Both the position numbers and the translations under genes were made by a program. Of a stretch of 63,719 nt of DNA, positions 26,033 through 34,413 are shown piece by piece. Each line of letters opens with the position of its first letter. Position 1 is the stretch's first letter. Source of the DNA: Acidimicrobiia bacterium. GTDB taxonomy: Bacteria; Actinomycetota; Acidimicrobiia; Spongiisociales; Spongiisociaceae. The notes below the pieces were generated by a model. The model was not told the DNA's origin and did not search any database. It was given only the letters and a program-made list of their open reading frames with translations. The stretch lies in NCBI GenBank assembly GCA_009841105.1, contig VXMM01000013.1, positions 1 through 63,719 on the forward strand, in the 5' to 3' direction.

Positions 26033-26905
26033 CTACGCGCTGATTCCGAAGAGTCCCGCCGCCGTACCGCCCATGATCCCGGCCATCTCCTCTTCGGTGA
26101 TCTCGGTTCCCTGGCTTCGGGCGATCTCACGGGCGTCACGGTAGAGATCCCTGGCGTCCGTGTTGTCGGATCCGAAGACCACCCGGTCGACAGCCCCGAG
26201 TTCCTTCAGCTTCATAAGGGCGCCAGCCAGGACTTCGGGTCCCCAGGCGGTCCATCCCGCCATCTCGGCGTAGAAGTTGGGGTGTTTGGCGACCACCGCC
26301 GCCCCTTCATCCACCCACGGATAACCGAGATGCGCCACGATGACCTTCAGATCCCGGTAGCGGCGTCCGACGTCGTCCAGCTGGATCGGATCCTGGAACT
26401 CCATCGCCGAGTTGATGGTGGCCGTCCAGCCCATGTGGATCATCACCGGTATGTCCAACTCGAGACACTTCTCGTAAAGCGGGTCCAGCCGCCGGTCCTT
26501 CGGGGAGTAGTGGTGATAGGTCGGTACGAGCTTGAGCAGCCGGAAATCCAGTTCCTTGACGCATCTCTCCAACTCGAGCACCGCCGCCGGGATGTCCCGG
26601 AGCGGATCCATCGCCGCCACGCCATAGAGTCGCCCCCCGGACAGGGCGACTTGGTGAGCGACGTAGTCGTTGGGAACGAAGACGCGGTGGTCGCCAGGAT
26701 GATCGGGGTGGTAGGTCGTGCGGCGGATATCTCCACCCTGGATCATGCCGATATCGAATCCGGTGGCATCCAGGTGTTCGACAATATCTGAACCGTCCAC
26801 GGAACCGACGTCCCATCCCCATGGCGCGTACATCTCCCGTACCCACCACTCGGGGGCGTGCTCGGGAACCTCGGTGACGTGCAGGTGACAGTCGATCGTT
26901 ACCAT
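26033..26905 (-). CDS. Amidohydrolase_2 family protein, paralogue 3 (canonical metal site)
   Basis: The 290-aa protein is the only one of the five paralogues that keeps the full set of ligands: His7-x-His9 in VTIDCHLHV, His157 in VMIHMGW, His192 in VIVAHLGYPW and Asp247 in VFGSDNTD. It is therefore the best candidate for a working hydrolase or decarboxylase of the amidohydrolase_2/ACMSD type. It begins three bases after the stop of paralogue 4, so they are one transcript. The SDR remnant lies just downstream. Confidence 0.88.
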   Translation of the reverse strand: MVTIDCHLHVTEVPEHAPEWWVREMYAPWGWDVGSVDGSDIVEHLDATGFDIGMIQGGDIRRTTYHPDHPGDHRVFVPNDYVAHQVALSGGRLYGVAAMDPLRDIPAAVLELERCVKELDFRLLKLVPTYHHYSPKDRRLDPLYEKCLELDIPVMIHMGWTATINSAMEFQDPIQLDDVGRRYRDLKVIVAHLGYPWVDEGAAVVAKHPNFYAEMAGWTAWGPEVLAGALMKLKELGAVDRVVFGSDNTDARDLYRDAREIARSQGTEITEEEMAGIMGGTAAGLFGISA

Positions 26906-26908
26906 TGG

Positions 26909-27814
26909 TCAGTCCCCCAATCTGTACAGGCGCGCCGCGCTACCACCCAGTATCGCCGCCATCTCCTCGTCCGTGAACGGCTCGGCCCCTCTCTCCCGGG
27001 CAACCCGGTTCACGCTGCGATAGACGTCCGGCACCGTGGCTTCCTCCCGGCCGACCCGCACCTTGTCGCTGTTGTTCGATCCGTACAACACCCGGTCGAG
27101 CGCCGACAGCGACCGGACCCGGTCCAGGGTCTCGAACAGAGCCTCGGGCCCGAGTTCGGCGTAGTGATACAGGTCGCCGTGGAAATTGGGGTGTTTCGCC
27201 ACCAGCAGGAGGCACTGGTCGATCCAAGGATCGGCCATCGAGATGATCACCTTGAGGTCGCGGAAGCGACGGCCGACCTCGTCGAGTTGCACCGGATCGG
27301 CGTTTTCGAGCCTGGCCATGATGATCGGGGTCCATCCGGTGAAGATGTGGGCGGGGATATCCAACTCGATGCACTTCTCGTAAATCGGATCCAGGCGCCG
27401 GTCGTTGGGCGAGAAGTGAAGGTACGAACCGAGCAGCTTGAGGGAGCGGAAGTCCAACTCGTTGACACATCGGTCCAGTTCTTCCACTGCGGCACCCACA
27501 TCCCGGATCGGGTCGATACATGCAACGCCCTTCAACCTGTCCGGAAAGAGAGCGACCTGGCGGGCCGTGTAGTCGTTGGGAACGAATACCTCGTGTTCGG
27601 CGGGATGATCGGGATGGTAGGTCGTCCGCCGCATGTCTCCACCCTGGACCAGACCGACGTCGACTCCGGAGCGATCCAAGAGGTCGACGATCCACTGCCC
27701 GTCATAGCTGGCGAGAGCTCCACCCCCGTACGGTCGGTACATCTCGGTCAACCACCACTCGGGTATGTGGTCCGGGACCACGCCGAGGTGCAAATGACAG
27801 TCGACGCTGACCAA
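26909..27814 (-). CDS. Amidohydrolase_2 family protein, paralogue 4 (variant metal site)
   Basis: A TTG at 27814 starts a 301-aa protein, M(L)VSVDCHLHLG, which aligns with the ATG starts of the other copies. The frame is open further upstream, but that part overlaps the divergent SDR gene and has no similarity to the family. The HxH pair is kept, while the third His is Phe (HIFTGW), the fourth is Met (VIISMADPW) and the Asp is Asn (YGSNNSDK). It is nearly contiguous with paralogue 3, the intact member. Confidence 0.85.
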   Translation of the reverse strand: MVSVDCHLHLGVVPDHIPEWWLTEMYRPYGGGALASYDGQWIVDLLDRSGVDVGLVQGGDMRRTTYHPDHPAEHEVFVPNDYTARQVALFPDRLKGVACIDPIRDVGAAVEELDRCVNELDFRSLKLLGSYLHFSPNDRRLDPIYEKCIELDIPAHIFTGWTPIIMARLENADPVQLDEVGRRFRDLKVIISMADPWIDQCLLLVAKHPNFHGDLYHYAELGPEALFETLDRVRSLSALDRVLYGSNNSDKVRVGREEATVPDVYRSVNRVARERGAEPFTDEEMAAILGGSAARLYRLGD

Positions 27815-27982
27815 CGAGGCCTCCCATCGTGGATAGTGTGATACGGCGGTTGGGCGGTCATTGTACAGAGCGGCCCAGGCGAGACTGCCCGGCGCCACCG
27901 GGATGTAGGCTGGCGCCGGCTGGATCTCACGAGACGTTCTTGAGCATCCCTCCGTTGCCGGCGCCACACGGGAGGACTTGGA

Positions 27983-28759
27983 ATGATGGGGTTGTCGGGT
28001 TCGAGGGTTGTCATAACCGGCGCGGCGACCGGGATCGGCCGCACGGTGGCCGGGAGGTTCGTCGAGGCCGGCGCCCGAGTGCACATTTGCGACATCGACA
28101 CCGATGCCTTGGCAGCGGCCCGGGAAGAAGTGCCCGGTGTGTCCGTAACCCTGGCCGATGTCGGATCGGAAAGGGACATCGACCGGTTGTTCGCCGAAGC
28201 GGTGGAGCGACTCGGAGGGCTGGATGTCCTGGTGAACAACGCCGGGCCGAGCGGCCCCACGGTCCCGGTCGACGAACTTACTTACGAGGATTGGCGCGCC
28301 TGCATCAGCGGGAACCTCGACGGCGCCTTTCTCAGCACGCGGGCCGCCGCGCCGCACCTCAAGAAGGCCGGAGCGGGGGCCATCGTCAACATGTCGTCCG
28401 TCTCGGGACTCTTCGGTTCCCCGCTACGGAGCCCGTACGCGGCGGCCAAGTGGGCGTTGCTGGGTCTGACCAAGACCTGGGCTGCCGAACTCGGACCGTA
28501 CGGCATCCGGGTGAACGCGGTATGTCCGGGAGGCGTGGCCGGTCCCCGGCTCGACCGGGTCATGCAGGAACTGGCCGACGAACGAGGCGTTCCCTTCCAG
28601 GAGGTGTCCGACGAATGGAAGATGCAAGCCTCTCTCCGGACCTTCATCGAACCTGACGAGATCGCGAACCTGGTCCTGTACCTGTGCTCCCCCCTGAGCG
28701 CCGGTATCACGGGAGCGGTCATCCCCATCGACGGTCACCTCGAGACCCTGATCGGCTAG
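27983..28759 (+). CDS. Short-chain dehydrogenase/reductase (SDR)
   Basis: The 258-aa classical SDR has the cofactor motif TGAATGIGR near residue 12, NNAGPSG, the catalytic Ser in NMSSVSG and YAAAKWALLG (YxxxK), then the C-terminal AGITGAVIPIDG. It would oxidise a secondary alcohol or reduce a ketone using NAD(P). The start ATG at 27983 is followed by a second at 27986. It is divergent from the amidohydrolase pair. Confidence 0.9.
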   Translation: MMGLSGSRVVITGAATGIGRTVAGRFVEAGARVHICDIDTDALAAAREEVPGVSVTLADVGSERDIDRLFAEAVERLGGLDVLVNNAGPSGPTVPVDELTYEDWRACISGNLDGAFLSTRAAAPHLKKAGAGAIVNMSSVSGLFGSPLRSPYAAAKWALLGLTKTWAAELGPYGIRVNAVCPGGVAGPRLDRVMQELADERGVPFQEVSDEWKMQASLRTFIEPDEIANLVLYLCSPLSAGITGAVIPIDGHLETLIG

Positions 28760-29016
28760 TCGCGGGCGTCTTCGGGCCCGGCGTTCGGTGGGTCCGGTTG
28801 TAGGTACTGCGCCCCGAACTGTGTTCTGTCTGTGGAACGGCGGTGTGGTATGGCGTCGGCAGCGGTGTTCCTCGCAAGGCCCGCTGACGAAGGCGTGCCC
28901 GCAGCGGCACGTTGAGGAAGCGGAACGCAGCGACGGGACGCCGATGACCGCCAGAACACGCCAAGTCGTTTCGCAGACAGATCACTATGGTGGCGCGCCA
29001 GATAACTAGGAGGGTG

Positions 29017-29967
29017 ATGCGAGCTAGCCCGGATGAAGTACAGCGAATCACCGTGGTGGGCGCGGGGACGATGGGGCATTCGATCGCCCAGGTCTTCGCC
29101 CAGGCCGGCATCGACGTGGACCTGGTGGATCTTGACGAGACAGCTCTGGCGAGGGCGCCCCGGTTGGTGGAGGCCAACCTGCGCGTGCTGGTCGACGGAG
29201 GCCGTCTGGATCCCGGAGAGATCCCTTCGATCCTGGGGCGCATTCATCCCACCACGTCGCTGGCCGAAGCGGCGGCCCGGGCCGACTTCGCGATGGAGGT
29301 GGTCAGCGAGACCATCGCCGCCAAGCAGGCCGTCGTCAACGCGTTCGAGGATGCGGCCGCGCCCGATGTGGTGATGGCCAGCAACACCTCGGCCCTGGAC
29401 TTGTTCGCCCAGGTGACAGCGGCCAGACCCGAGCGGTTCGTCTGCGCGCACTGGTTCATGCCCCCGTACATCGTCCCCCTGGTGGAGGTCGCCGGCGGGC
29501 CCGACTCGTCAAGCGAATCCCTCGAGTGGACCGCCGACCTGCTCCGGCGGATCGGGAAGCAGCCTCTCGTGATGAAGCAGTTCGCGATCGGCTTTATCGC
29601 CAACAAGATCATGATGGCGATGGGAGCTGCGGCGGAGGAACTGATGGACGACGGCGCCGCGACCTTGGAGGACATCGACTTCGTACTGAAGACCAGCGTC
29701 GGCGTGCGGCTTGGGCTGGTGGGCATCTTCCAGAGTCTGGATTTCAACGGACTCGACCTGATCGCCGAAGGCACGGCGGAGATGGGTCTCGCAGTACCGC
29801 CCTACCTCAAAGAGGTCGTCGACCAGGGCTTCTACGGACCGAAGACGGGCCGGGGCTTCTACGACTACGGTGGACGCTCCGAGCGAGAGGTCGTCCGCAA
29901 ACGGGACCTGGCCTACCTGGCGGTACTGGACGCCCTGGAAGAGGCAGACGCCTTCTCACCGCTGTAG
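29017..29967 (+). CDS. 3-hydroxyacyl-CoA dehydrogenase family protein
   Basis: The protein of about 316 aa has the NAD motif ITVVGAGTMGHSIAQVF at its start, the substrate-domain SNTSALDLFAQVT and a catalytic-region His in FVCAHWFMPPYIVPLVEV. Further on it has PLVMKQFAIGFIANKI and the C-terminal FYGPKTGRGFYDY. This is the HBDH/FadB-like family acting on 3-hydroxyacyl-CoA or related hydroxy acids. AGGAGG lies very close to the ATG at 29017, and 28987 is an alternative start, so the N-terminus is uncertain by ten residues. Confidence 0.88.
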   Translation: MRASPDEVQRITVVGAGTMGHSIAQVFAQAGIDVDLVDLDETALARAPRLVEANLRVLVDGGRLDPGEIPSILGRIHPTTSLAEAAARADFAMEVVSETIAAKQAVVNAFEDAAAPDVVMASNTSALDLFAQVTAARPERFVCAHWFMPPYIVPLVEVAGGPDSSSESLEWTADLLRRIGKQPLVMKQFAIGFIANKIMMAMGAAAEELMDDGAATLEDIDFVLKTSVGVRLGLVGIFQSLDFNGLDLIAEGTAEMGLAVPPYLKEVVDQGFYGPKTGRGFYDYGGRSEREVVRKRDLAYLAVLDALEEADAFSPL

Positions 29968-29988
29968 AAAGGCGCTGGCTCCCGGCCT

Positions 29989-31152
29989 CTAGAGCCGTCC
30001 GGCGCCGTGCTCGGGGTAGAGCTCTTGGTAGAGCTTCCCGCGCTCGTACGGGTAGGCGTCCAGGACGGTCTCGTCGATCTCGATCCCCAGCCCCGGACCG
30101 GTGGGGACCGCCATGCGGCCGTCCTCGACTCGGTCCATGCCAAAGATGGGGTCGGCCAGCAACTCGTCCCGTAGCGGCTGGTACGGATCGGGGTCGTACT
30201 CGAGCACCTCCGGCTCGATGGCGGCCGCGAGATGGAGACCGGCGGCGAATCCCACGGCGGTCAGGCCTCCGATGTGGGGGACCACGGCGAGATCGTGCGC
30301 CTTCGCCAGGGCCGCCACCTCCATGCAGGCGAGTATGCCTCCGCAAACCGTCGGGTCCGGCTGGAGAACGTCCGCGGCGCGATGATGCACCACGTTCGTG
30401 AATCCAGCCAGGGAGAAGACGCGCTCGCCAACCGCGATGCGGACCGGCGACTCTGCCCGGAGCTCGGCAAGGGCCCCGATCATGTACTGGGGAAGGGGTT
30501 CCTCGTAGAAGCTCACGTTGTACGGTTCCATCCTCCGGGCCAGGCAGATCGCCTCCCGGAGCGTGTACGTCCAGTAGCCGTCGGCCATTAGCAGGCAGTC
30601 GTCGCCGATGGCGCGCCTGGTCCGGGCGATCAACTCAAGGTCCCGATCCGGGTCGTTGCCCAGCCGCACCTTGATGGCTCTGATCCCGACGTCGAGGACA
30701 TCATCGAAATACGTCTCATGCCAGCCGAGGTCCGCATCGAACGAAGTCGTTCCCGTGGCGTACAGGGGCAAGCTGTCCACGCCGGCGCCGAGTACGGCCG
30801 CGAGGGAGACATCGTGCTCCTGCCCGAAGATGTCCCAGAGAGCGATCTCGATGGCGCCGATGACCTGCGCCGAGACGCCGTCCCATCCGAGGTAGCCGTC
30901 CAGCCACAGGTGCATCTCGGCCAGGCGGGCCCTGATCGCCAGCGGGTTCTTGCCTACCAGCACGCCGGCGAGCACATCATCGACGATGGTCTCCACGACC
31001 GTGGGGTACGAGTGCCCGTAGGACGAGCTCGCCTCACCCCATCCGATGTGCCCGGCGTCCGTGTCGATCCTGACGAGCGAGAAGCCGCGATGCATCTCCG
31101 GATCGACCTTCATGTAGCCGGCCGAGAAGGCCTTGATCCGGGTGATCTTCAC
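29989..31152 (-). CDS. Mandelate racemase/muconate lactonizing enzyme (enolase superfamily)
   Basis: The 387-aa protein has the enolase-superfamily capping domain (IDTDAGHIGWGEASSSYGHSY) and a barrel with the KxR acid/base lysine in IRAIKVRLG. Metal ligands are the Asp of LLMADGYW, the Glu of VSFYEEPL and the Glu of IAVGERVF, and the His base of VVPHIGG matches the mandelate racemase subgroup. It probably dehydrates or racemises a hydroxy acid. It starts with GTG at 31152. The small ABM-like gene immediately upstream on the same strand may be in the same transcript. Confidence 0.88.
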   Translation of the reverse strand: MKITRIKAFSAGYMKVDPEMHRGFSLVRIDTDAGHIGWGEASSSYGHSYPTVVETIVDDVLAGVLVGKNPLAIRARLAEMHLWLDGYLGWDGVSAQVIGAIEIALWDIFGQEHDVSLAAVLGAGVDSLPLYATGTTSFDADLGWHETYFDDVLDVGIRAIKVRLGNDPDRDLELIARTRRAIGDDCLLMADGYWTYTLREAICLARRMEPYNVSFYEEPLPQYMIGALAELRAESPVRIAVGERVFSLAGFTNVVHHRAADVLQPDPTVCGGILACMEVAALAKAHDLAVVPHIGGLTAVGFAAGLHLAAAIEPEVLEYDPDPYQPLRDELLADPIFGMDRVEDGRMAVPTGPGLGIEIDETVLDAYPYERGKLYQELYPEHGAGRL

Positions 31153-31182
31153 GCGATCACCGCCGACATCCGGGCCGGACTG

Positions 31183-31548
31183 TCATCGCTGTGTCCCGGC
31201 CTCGAACTTGCCCACGAGCGTTGGAGCGGGAACCTCCTCCGGCGCGTCCTCCAGATACCCGGTGACGCTGATGATGGTGTCTCTGAACCAGATGTCGAAG
31301 GGATGATCTGAAGCGGTCATCTTGTCGAGGATGTCCTGGGGGTCGACGCCGTCGATGGCGACGATGGCCAGATCCATCCCGGGGAGGCGCTGCTCCCAGA
31401 CCACCTCGCGCGAGACGCCCATCCGCCGGTGATGGTCGGCCCACTCGGCGTACCAGGGTCCGGTGACCTCTCGCATCATCTGGCGCCACGCCTCCCTCTT
31501 ACCCGGAAGGATCGGTGCCACTATCAAGAACTCGGTCGTCTCCGCCAA
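31183..31548 (-). CDS. Small protein of possible ABM/dimeric alpha-beta barrel type
   Basis: The 121-aa protein begins TEFLIVAPILPGKREAWRQM and has a Trp/Tyr-rich centre (GPWYAEWADHHRRMGVSREVVW), as in ferredoxin-like dimeric proteins of the antibiotic-biosynthesis-monooxygenase or DUF6176 kind. The TTG start at 31548 has AGGAGACC upstream. It lies 30 bp upstream of the enolase-superfamily gene. No catalytic residues can be named and the family assignment is tentative. Confidence 0.6.
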   Translation of the reverse strand: MAETTEFLIVAPILPGKREAWRQMMREVTGPWYAEWADHHRRMGVSREVVWEQRLPGMDLAIVAIDGVDPQDILDKMTASDHPFDIWFRDTIISVTGYLEDAPEEVPAPTLVGKFEAGTQR

Positions 31549-31685
31549 CGAGGTCTCCTATCCTCTGGCAGGCCCGGAGTGTATCCATCCGCCAGGTCGC
31601 CCACCCGCGCCCCCTCGCAGCGGTGCTCCTAGAATCGCCCGGTGCGGTTGTTGCCGACCTTTCGACCCGACCGGAGTGCTTTGGT

Positions 31686-32087
31686 GTGAAAGAGTTCAAC
31701 TTCGATCCGGGCAGGAACCACCTGTTGAGCTTGAGCCAGGGGGATGACCTGCTGGACTCGTTGACGAGCTTCGCGCGATCCAATGGCATCCTGGCCGCGA
31801 CAATCACCTTTCTCGGCTCGGTTAGCCACGCCGACCTGTCCTGGTACGACCCGGACTTGGGTGACTACCGCACCTTCGTCCGGGACGAGCAACTGGAGGT
31901 CGCGAGCGGAACAGGCAACATCTCCCTGCACGAGGGCCAGCCGCTGGTGCACCTACACGCGGTGTTCGCCGACTCGACCGGCCAGACGGTCGGCGGCCAC
32001 ATCAACCAGGGAACCACGGTGTTCGCGATTGAGGCCACCGTCCAGCAGCTGGTGGGCGATCCGCCGGAGTTCTGGGGGACCCTATGA
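31686..32087 (+). CDS. PPC/DUF296 domain protein
   Basis: From the GTG at 31686 the product is 133 aa, a normal length for a single PCC/PPC (DUF296) domain. It includes the typical hydrophobic core ATITFLGSVSHADLSWYD, followed by PLVHLHAVFADSTGQTVGGH and TVFAIEATVQQL. Bacterial members are often trimeric proteins of unknown function; plant relatives carry this domain next to AT-hooks. The frame is open further upstream, but that part has no family similarity. Confidence 0.78.
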   Translation: MKEFNFDPGRNHLLSLSQGDDLLDSLTSFARSNGILAATITFLGSVSHADLSWYDPDLGDYRTFVRDEQLEVASGTGNISLHEGQPLVHLHAVFADSTGQTVGGHINQGTTVFAIEATVQQLVGDPPEFWGTL

Positions 32088-32198
32088 ACCGGCACCGGTC
32101 TCCGAGCGCCGTGCTCTACCCGGCCGCGACGGCGGGCAGTCACCTCCATATACAGACCGCTAGTCTCCGTTTCCCCGGAACCCCGTAAGGAGGCGCCA

Positions 32199-33011
32199 TT
32201 GACTGACCGCACCGACGGTACCGAGGGCGGAGAGAGGGCGGACGGGTCACCGGTCATCTCGCTGCGGGATGTGAGCAAGGAGTTCAAGCTGCGGAGGGGC
32301 GAGTCGTTGCTGGCGGTCTCCGACGTCAGCTTCGATGTGGCGGCCGGGGAGTTCGTGGCGCTCATCGGTCCTTCCGGCTGTGGCAAGTCGACCTTGCTGC
32401 GTCTGGTCGGGTCGCTGGAGGTGCCATCGGAAGGGACGGTGGTCGTGAACGGGCGCCAGCCCGCCGAGTTGGCGGCCGCGCATCGCCTCGGAGTGGCGTT
32501 CCAGGATCACGCGCTGCTTCCCTGGCTCAGTTCGTGGGACAACATCGCGCTGCCCTTCCAGGTGGCCGGGATGAAACCGGACCGGGGGCGGATCGACGAT
32601 CTCATCTCGCTGGTCGGTATGGCTGGATTCGAGAAGGCGAGGCCGAAACAGCTCTCCGGCGGGATGCGCCAGCGTGTCGCCATCGCCCGCGCCCTCGCCC
32701 TGAACCCGGAAGTGCTGCTTCTCGACGAGCCGTTCGGGGCTCTTGATGCGGTGACCCGTCGGCAGATGAACATGGAGCTGCAGCGGATCTGGTCCGCTCA
32801 ACAACACACCACGATTCTCGTGACCCACTCGGTGGATGAGGCCCTGTTCCTCGCCGACCGAGTCATCGTCCTGACCGAGCGTCCCGGGCAGGTGAAGCTG
32901 GTGCAGGAAGTGGATTTCGAGAGACCTCGAACACGGGAACTGGCAACCACGGCGGAGTTCCACGCCATTGCCGACGAACTCACCCTGGCCCTGGACTCGA
33001 CGGAGACCTGA
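32199..33011 (+). CDS. ABC transporter ATP-binding protein, SsuB/TauB type
   Basis: The 270-aa ATPase has Walker A GPSGCGKST, a Q-loop FQDHALLPWL, signature LSGGMRQR, Walker B LLLDEPFGALD and the switch His in LVTHSVDEAL. The sequence is characteristic of nitrate/sulfonate/taurine importers. It starts with TTG at 32199 behind AAGGAGG. It is the only ATPase of this class in the window, against three permease sets and two binding proteins, so it may serve several of them. It is convergent with the module C binding protein. Confidence 0.9.
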   Translation: MTDRTDGTEGGERADGSPVISLRDVSKEFKLRRGESLLAVSDVSFDVAAGEFVALIGPSGCGKSTLLRLVGSLEVPSEGTVVVNGRQPAELAAAHRLGVAFQDHALLPWLSSWDNIALPFQVAGMKPDRGRIDDLISLVGMAGFEKARPKQLSGGMRQRVAIARALALNPEVLLLDEPFGALDAVTRRQMNMELQRIWSAQQHTTILVTHSVDEALFLADRVIVLTERPGQVKLVQEVDFERPRTRELATTAEFHAIADELTLALDSTET

Positions 33012-33077
33012 GAGCCACTTCCGGCAGTTAGTCCGCGGCCGCGGATCAACCGCCTTTCTGTTCAGTATCCATAAAGA

Positions 33078-33111
33078 GAAGTGACGCTCCGCTAGGCGGG
33101 AGCGCCACTTC
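33078..33111. terminator. Bidirectional hairpin between convergent transport genes
   Basis: GAAGTG-A-CGCTC pairs with GGAGCG-C-CACTTC around a short loop, with one mismatch in the stem. It lies midway between the ATPase and the convergent binding-protein gene, the expected place for a shared terminator. There is no strong U-tract. Confidence 0.55.
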
Positions 33112-33134
33112 CGTTGAAACGAAAACCCGAGTGA

Positions 33135-34313
33135 TCAGCAGTCCAGGAGCGAAGCCCCGCAGCCGGCGAACGCATCATCGAGCAAGCTGGTATCGATCAT
33201 CGACTCGGCACTGGGAAGGTTCTCGATCCCCGTCAGGGCCAGGACGTCCCACATGGTGGACGCCATGAGATCGAAGTCCATCTGGAACAGACCCTTCTCA
33301 TCGGTGAGGCTGCTCGTCATCAAAGGTACCTGAGCGTCATGGACGGGCCGCTGGAACGAGATGTCCATGCCGATCTCGGCCCCTCCCCACTTGTTCATCA
33401 TGAGGTCGATGGCGGCATCCGGATCGGCGAAGGCCGCTTCCCAGCCCTTGATCATCGCCCGCAGGAATCCCACCATCGCATCGCGGTTGGCGTCCAGGAA
33501 GCTTCGGTTGACGAACGCCAGGTCGTGATACATCTGCATGCCCAGGTCGGCATAGGATACGGCGACGTTGTCGATACCCATGAAGTCGAGAATGACAGGG
33601 TGGCTGTTCATGTAGTTGATCTGGCCGCGCACCAAGCCTTCAGCGACCGGTGACGGGTCGTAACCAACCGGGACCATGTCGTAGCACCCGGGCTCCAGCC
33701 CGTTGAGGGTCAGCAGGGCATCGAGTTGGACTATGTCACCAGGGGTGGCCCCGATCTTGCTGCCGCATATGTCGCTCGCAGCCAGGATCGGGTCGGAGGC
33801 AAGGGAACTGATCCCGAGGATGCCTTCCTGCAGTCTCGTGCCGAAGATCACGAATTCATCGCCCTGTGACACCGCATCAGCGATGATGGCCAGACCGCCG
33901 AAGCCGATGTCCGCAGCGCCCCCGGCAAGGATCTGCACGGGATGCGGCACGTTGGGGCCGCCGTACTCGAACTCGGCTACTACGTTCTCCTCGGTGAAGA
34001 ACCCCAGTTCGTCCGCCATGTACAGCCCCAGGAATCCTGGATCCGCCGTCCAGTTCAGCCGGACACGGATAACGGTCGGCTCCATGGGAGCCTCGGTGGT
34101 CGGCGCCGCCGTAGTGGTGGGCGCCGCGGTTGTATCCGGCGCGGCTGTCGTGGCGGGCGCGGCCGTCGTCGCGGGCGCGGCCGTCGTGGCGGGTGCCGCC
34201 GTGGTTGCGGGCGCCGCCGTCGTGGCGGCAGGCTCGTCATCCCCGCACGCGGCCGCCAGCAAGGCCAATACGAGAATCATCCCGCCTAGTCGTGATCTAC
34301 GTGAGTACCGCAA
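33135..34313 (-). CDS. ABC transporter substrate-binding lipoprotein, NMT1/THI5-like (module C)
   Basis: From a TTG at 34313 (AGGAGGAG upstream) the protein is 392 aa. It has an Arg-rich start, a short lipoprotein signal ending LLAAACGDD, and a linker made of a repeated AAPATT hexapeptide. The binding fold follows (RLNWTADPGFLGLYMADELG and AGGAADIGFGG). It is a clear paralogue of the module B binding protein (shared W-ADPGF-GLY and CGSSLLDC/CGASLLDC termini). It is encoded about 100 bp downstream of the fused permease and probably feeds it. The ligand is unknown. Confidence 0.87.
   Translation of the reverse strand: MRYSRRSRLGGMILVLALLAAACGDDEPAATTAAPATTAAPATTAAPATTAAPATTAAPDTTAAPTTTAAPTTEAPMEPTVIRVRLNWTADPGFLGLYMADELGFFTEENVVAEFEYGGPNVPHPVQILAGGAADIGFGGLAIIADAVSQGDEFVIFGTRLQEGILGISSLASDPILAASDICGSKIGATPGDIVQLDALLTLNGLEPGCYDMVPVGYDPSPVAEGLVRGQINYMNSHPVILDFMGIDNVAVSYADLGMQMYHDLAFVNRSFLDANRDAMVGFLRAMIKGWEAAFADPDAAIDLMMNKWGGAEIGMDISFQRPVHDAQVPLMTSSLTDEKGLFQMDFDLMASTMWDVLALTGIENLPSAESMIDTSLLDDAFAGCGASLLDC
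34093..34230 (-). repeat. Hexapeptide-encoding repeat (AAPATT) in the lipoprotein linker
   Basis: About six to seven consecutive 18-bp units encode AAPATT and close variants (AAPDTT, AAPTTT). They form a flexible tether between the lipidated Cys and the binding domain. A less regular version is present in the module B binding protein around 19717-19840. Boundaries are approximate. Confidence 0.7.
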
Positions 34314-34413
34314 TGGTCTCCTCCTACTTCGCCTTCGGTGCCTCAGTCTGCCACCCGCACCCCCGGAATGCACCTGGTTTTCCGCGGCGAGTGCCGCAGG
34401 AGGCCGGTACGGC

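Noticed and set aside
25540-26139. 199-codon minus-strand frame
   Set aside because: It is Arg/Gly-rich and crosses the 3' end of amidohydrolase paralogue 3. Only the short TAVVTGVGRG piece is meaningful, and that belongs to the SDR remnant.
27815-28357. N-terminal extension of amidohydrolase paralogue 4
   Set aside because: The extension overlaps the divergent SDR gene and has no similarity to the other four copies, which all start at the VDCH motif.
34093-34230. Possible CRISPR-like direct repeats
   Set aside because: The 18-bp periodicity encodes a continuous AAPATT lipoprotein linker, with no unique spacers. No CRISPR array or cas gene was seen anywhere in the window.
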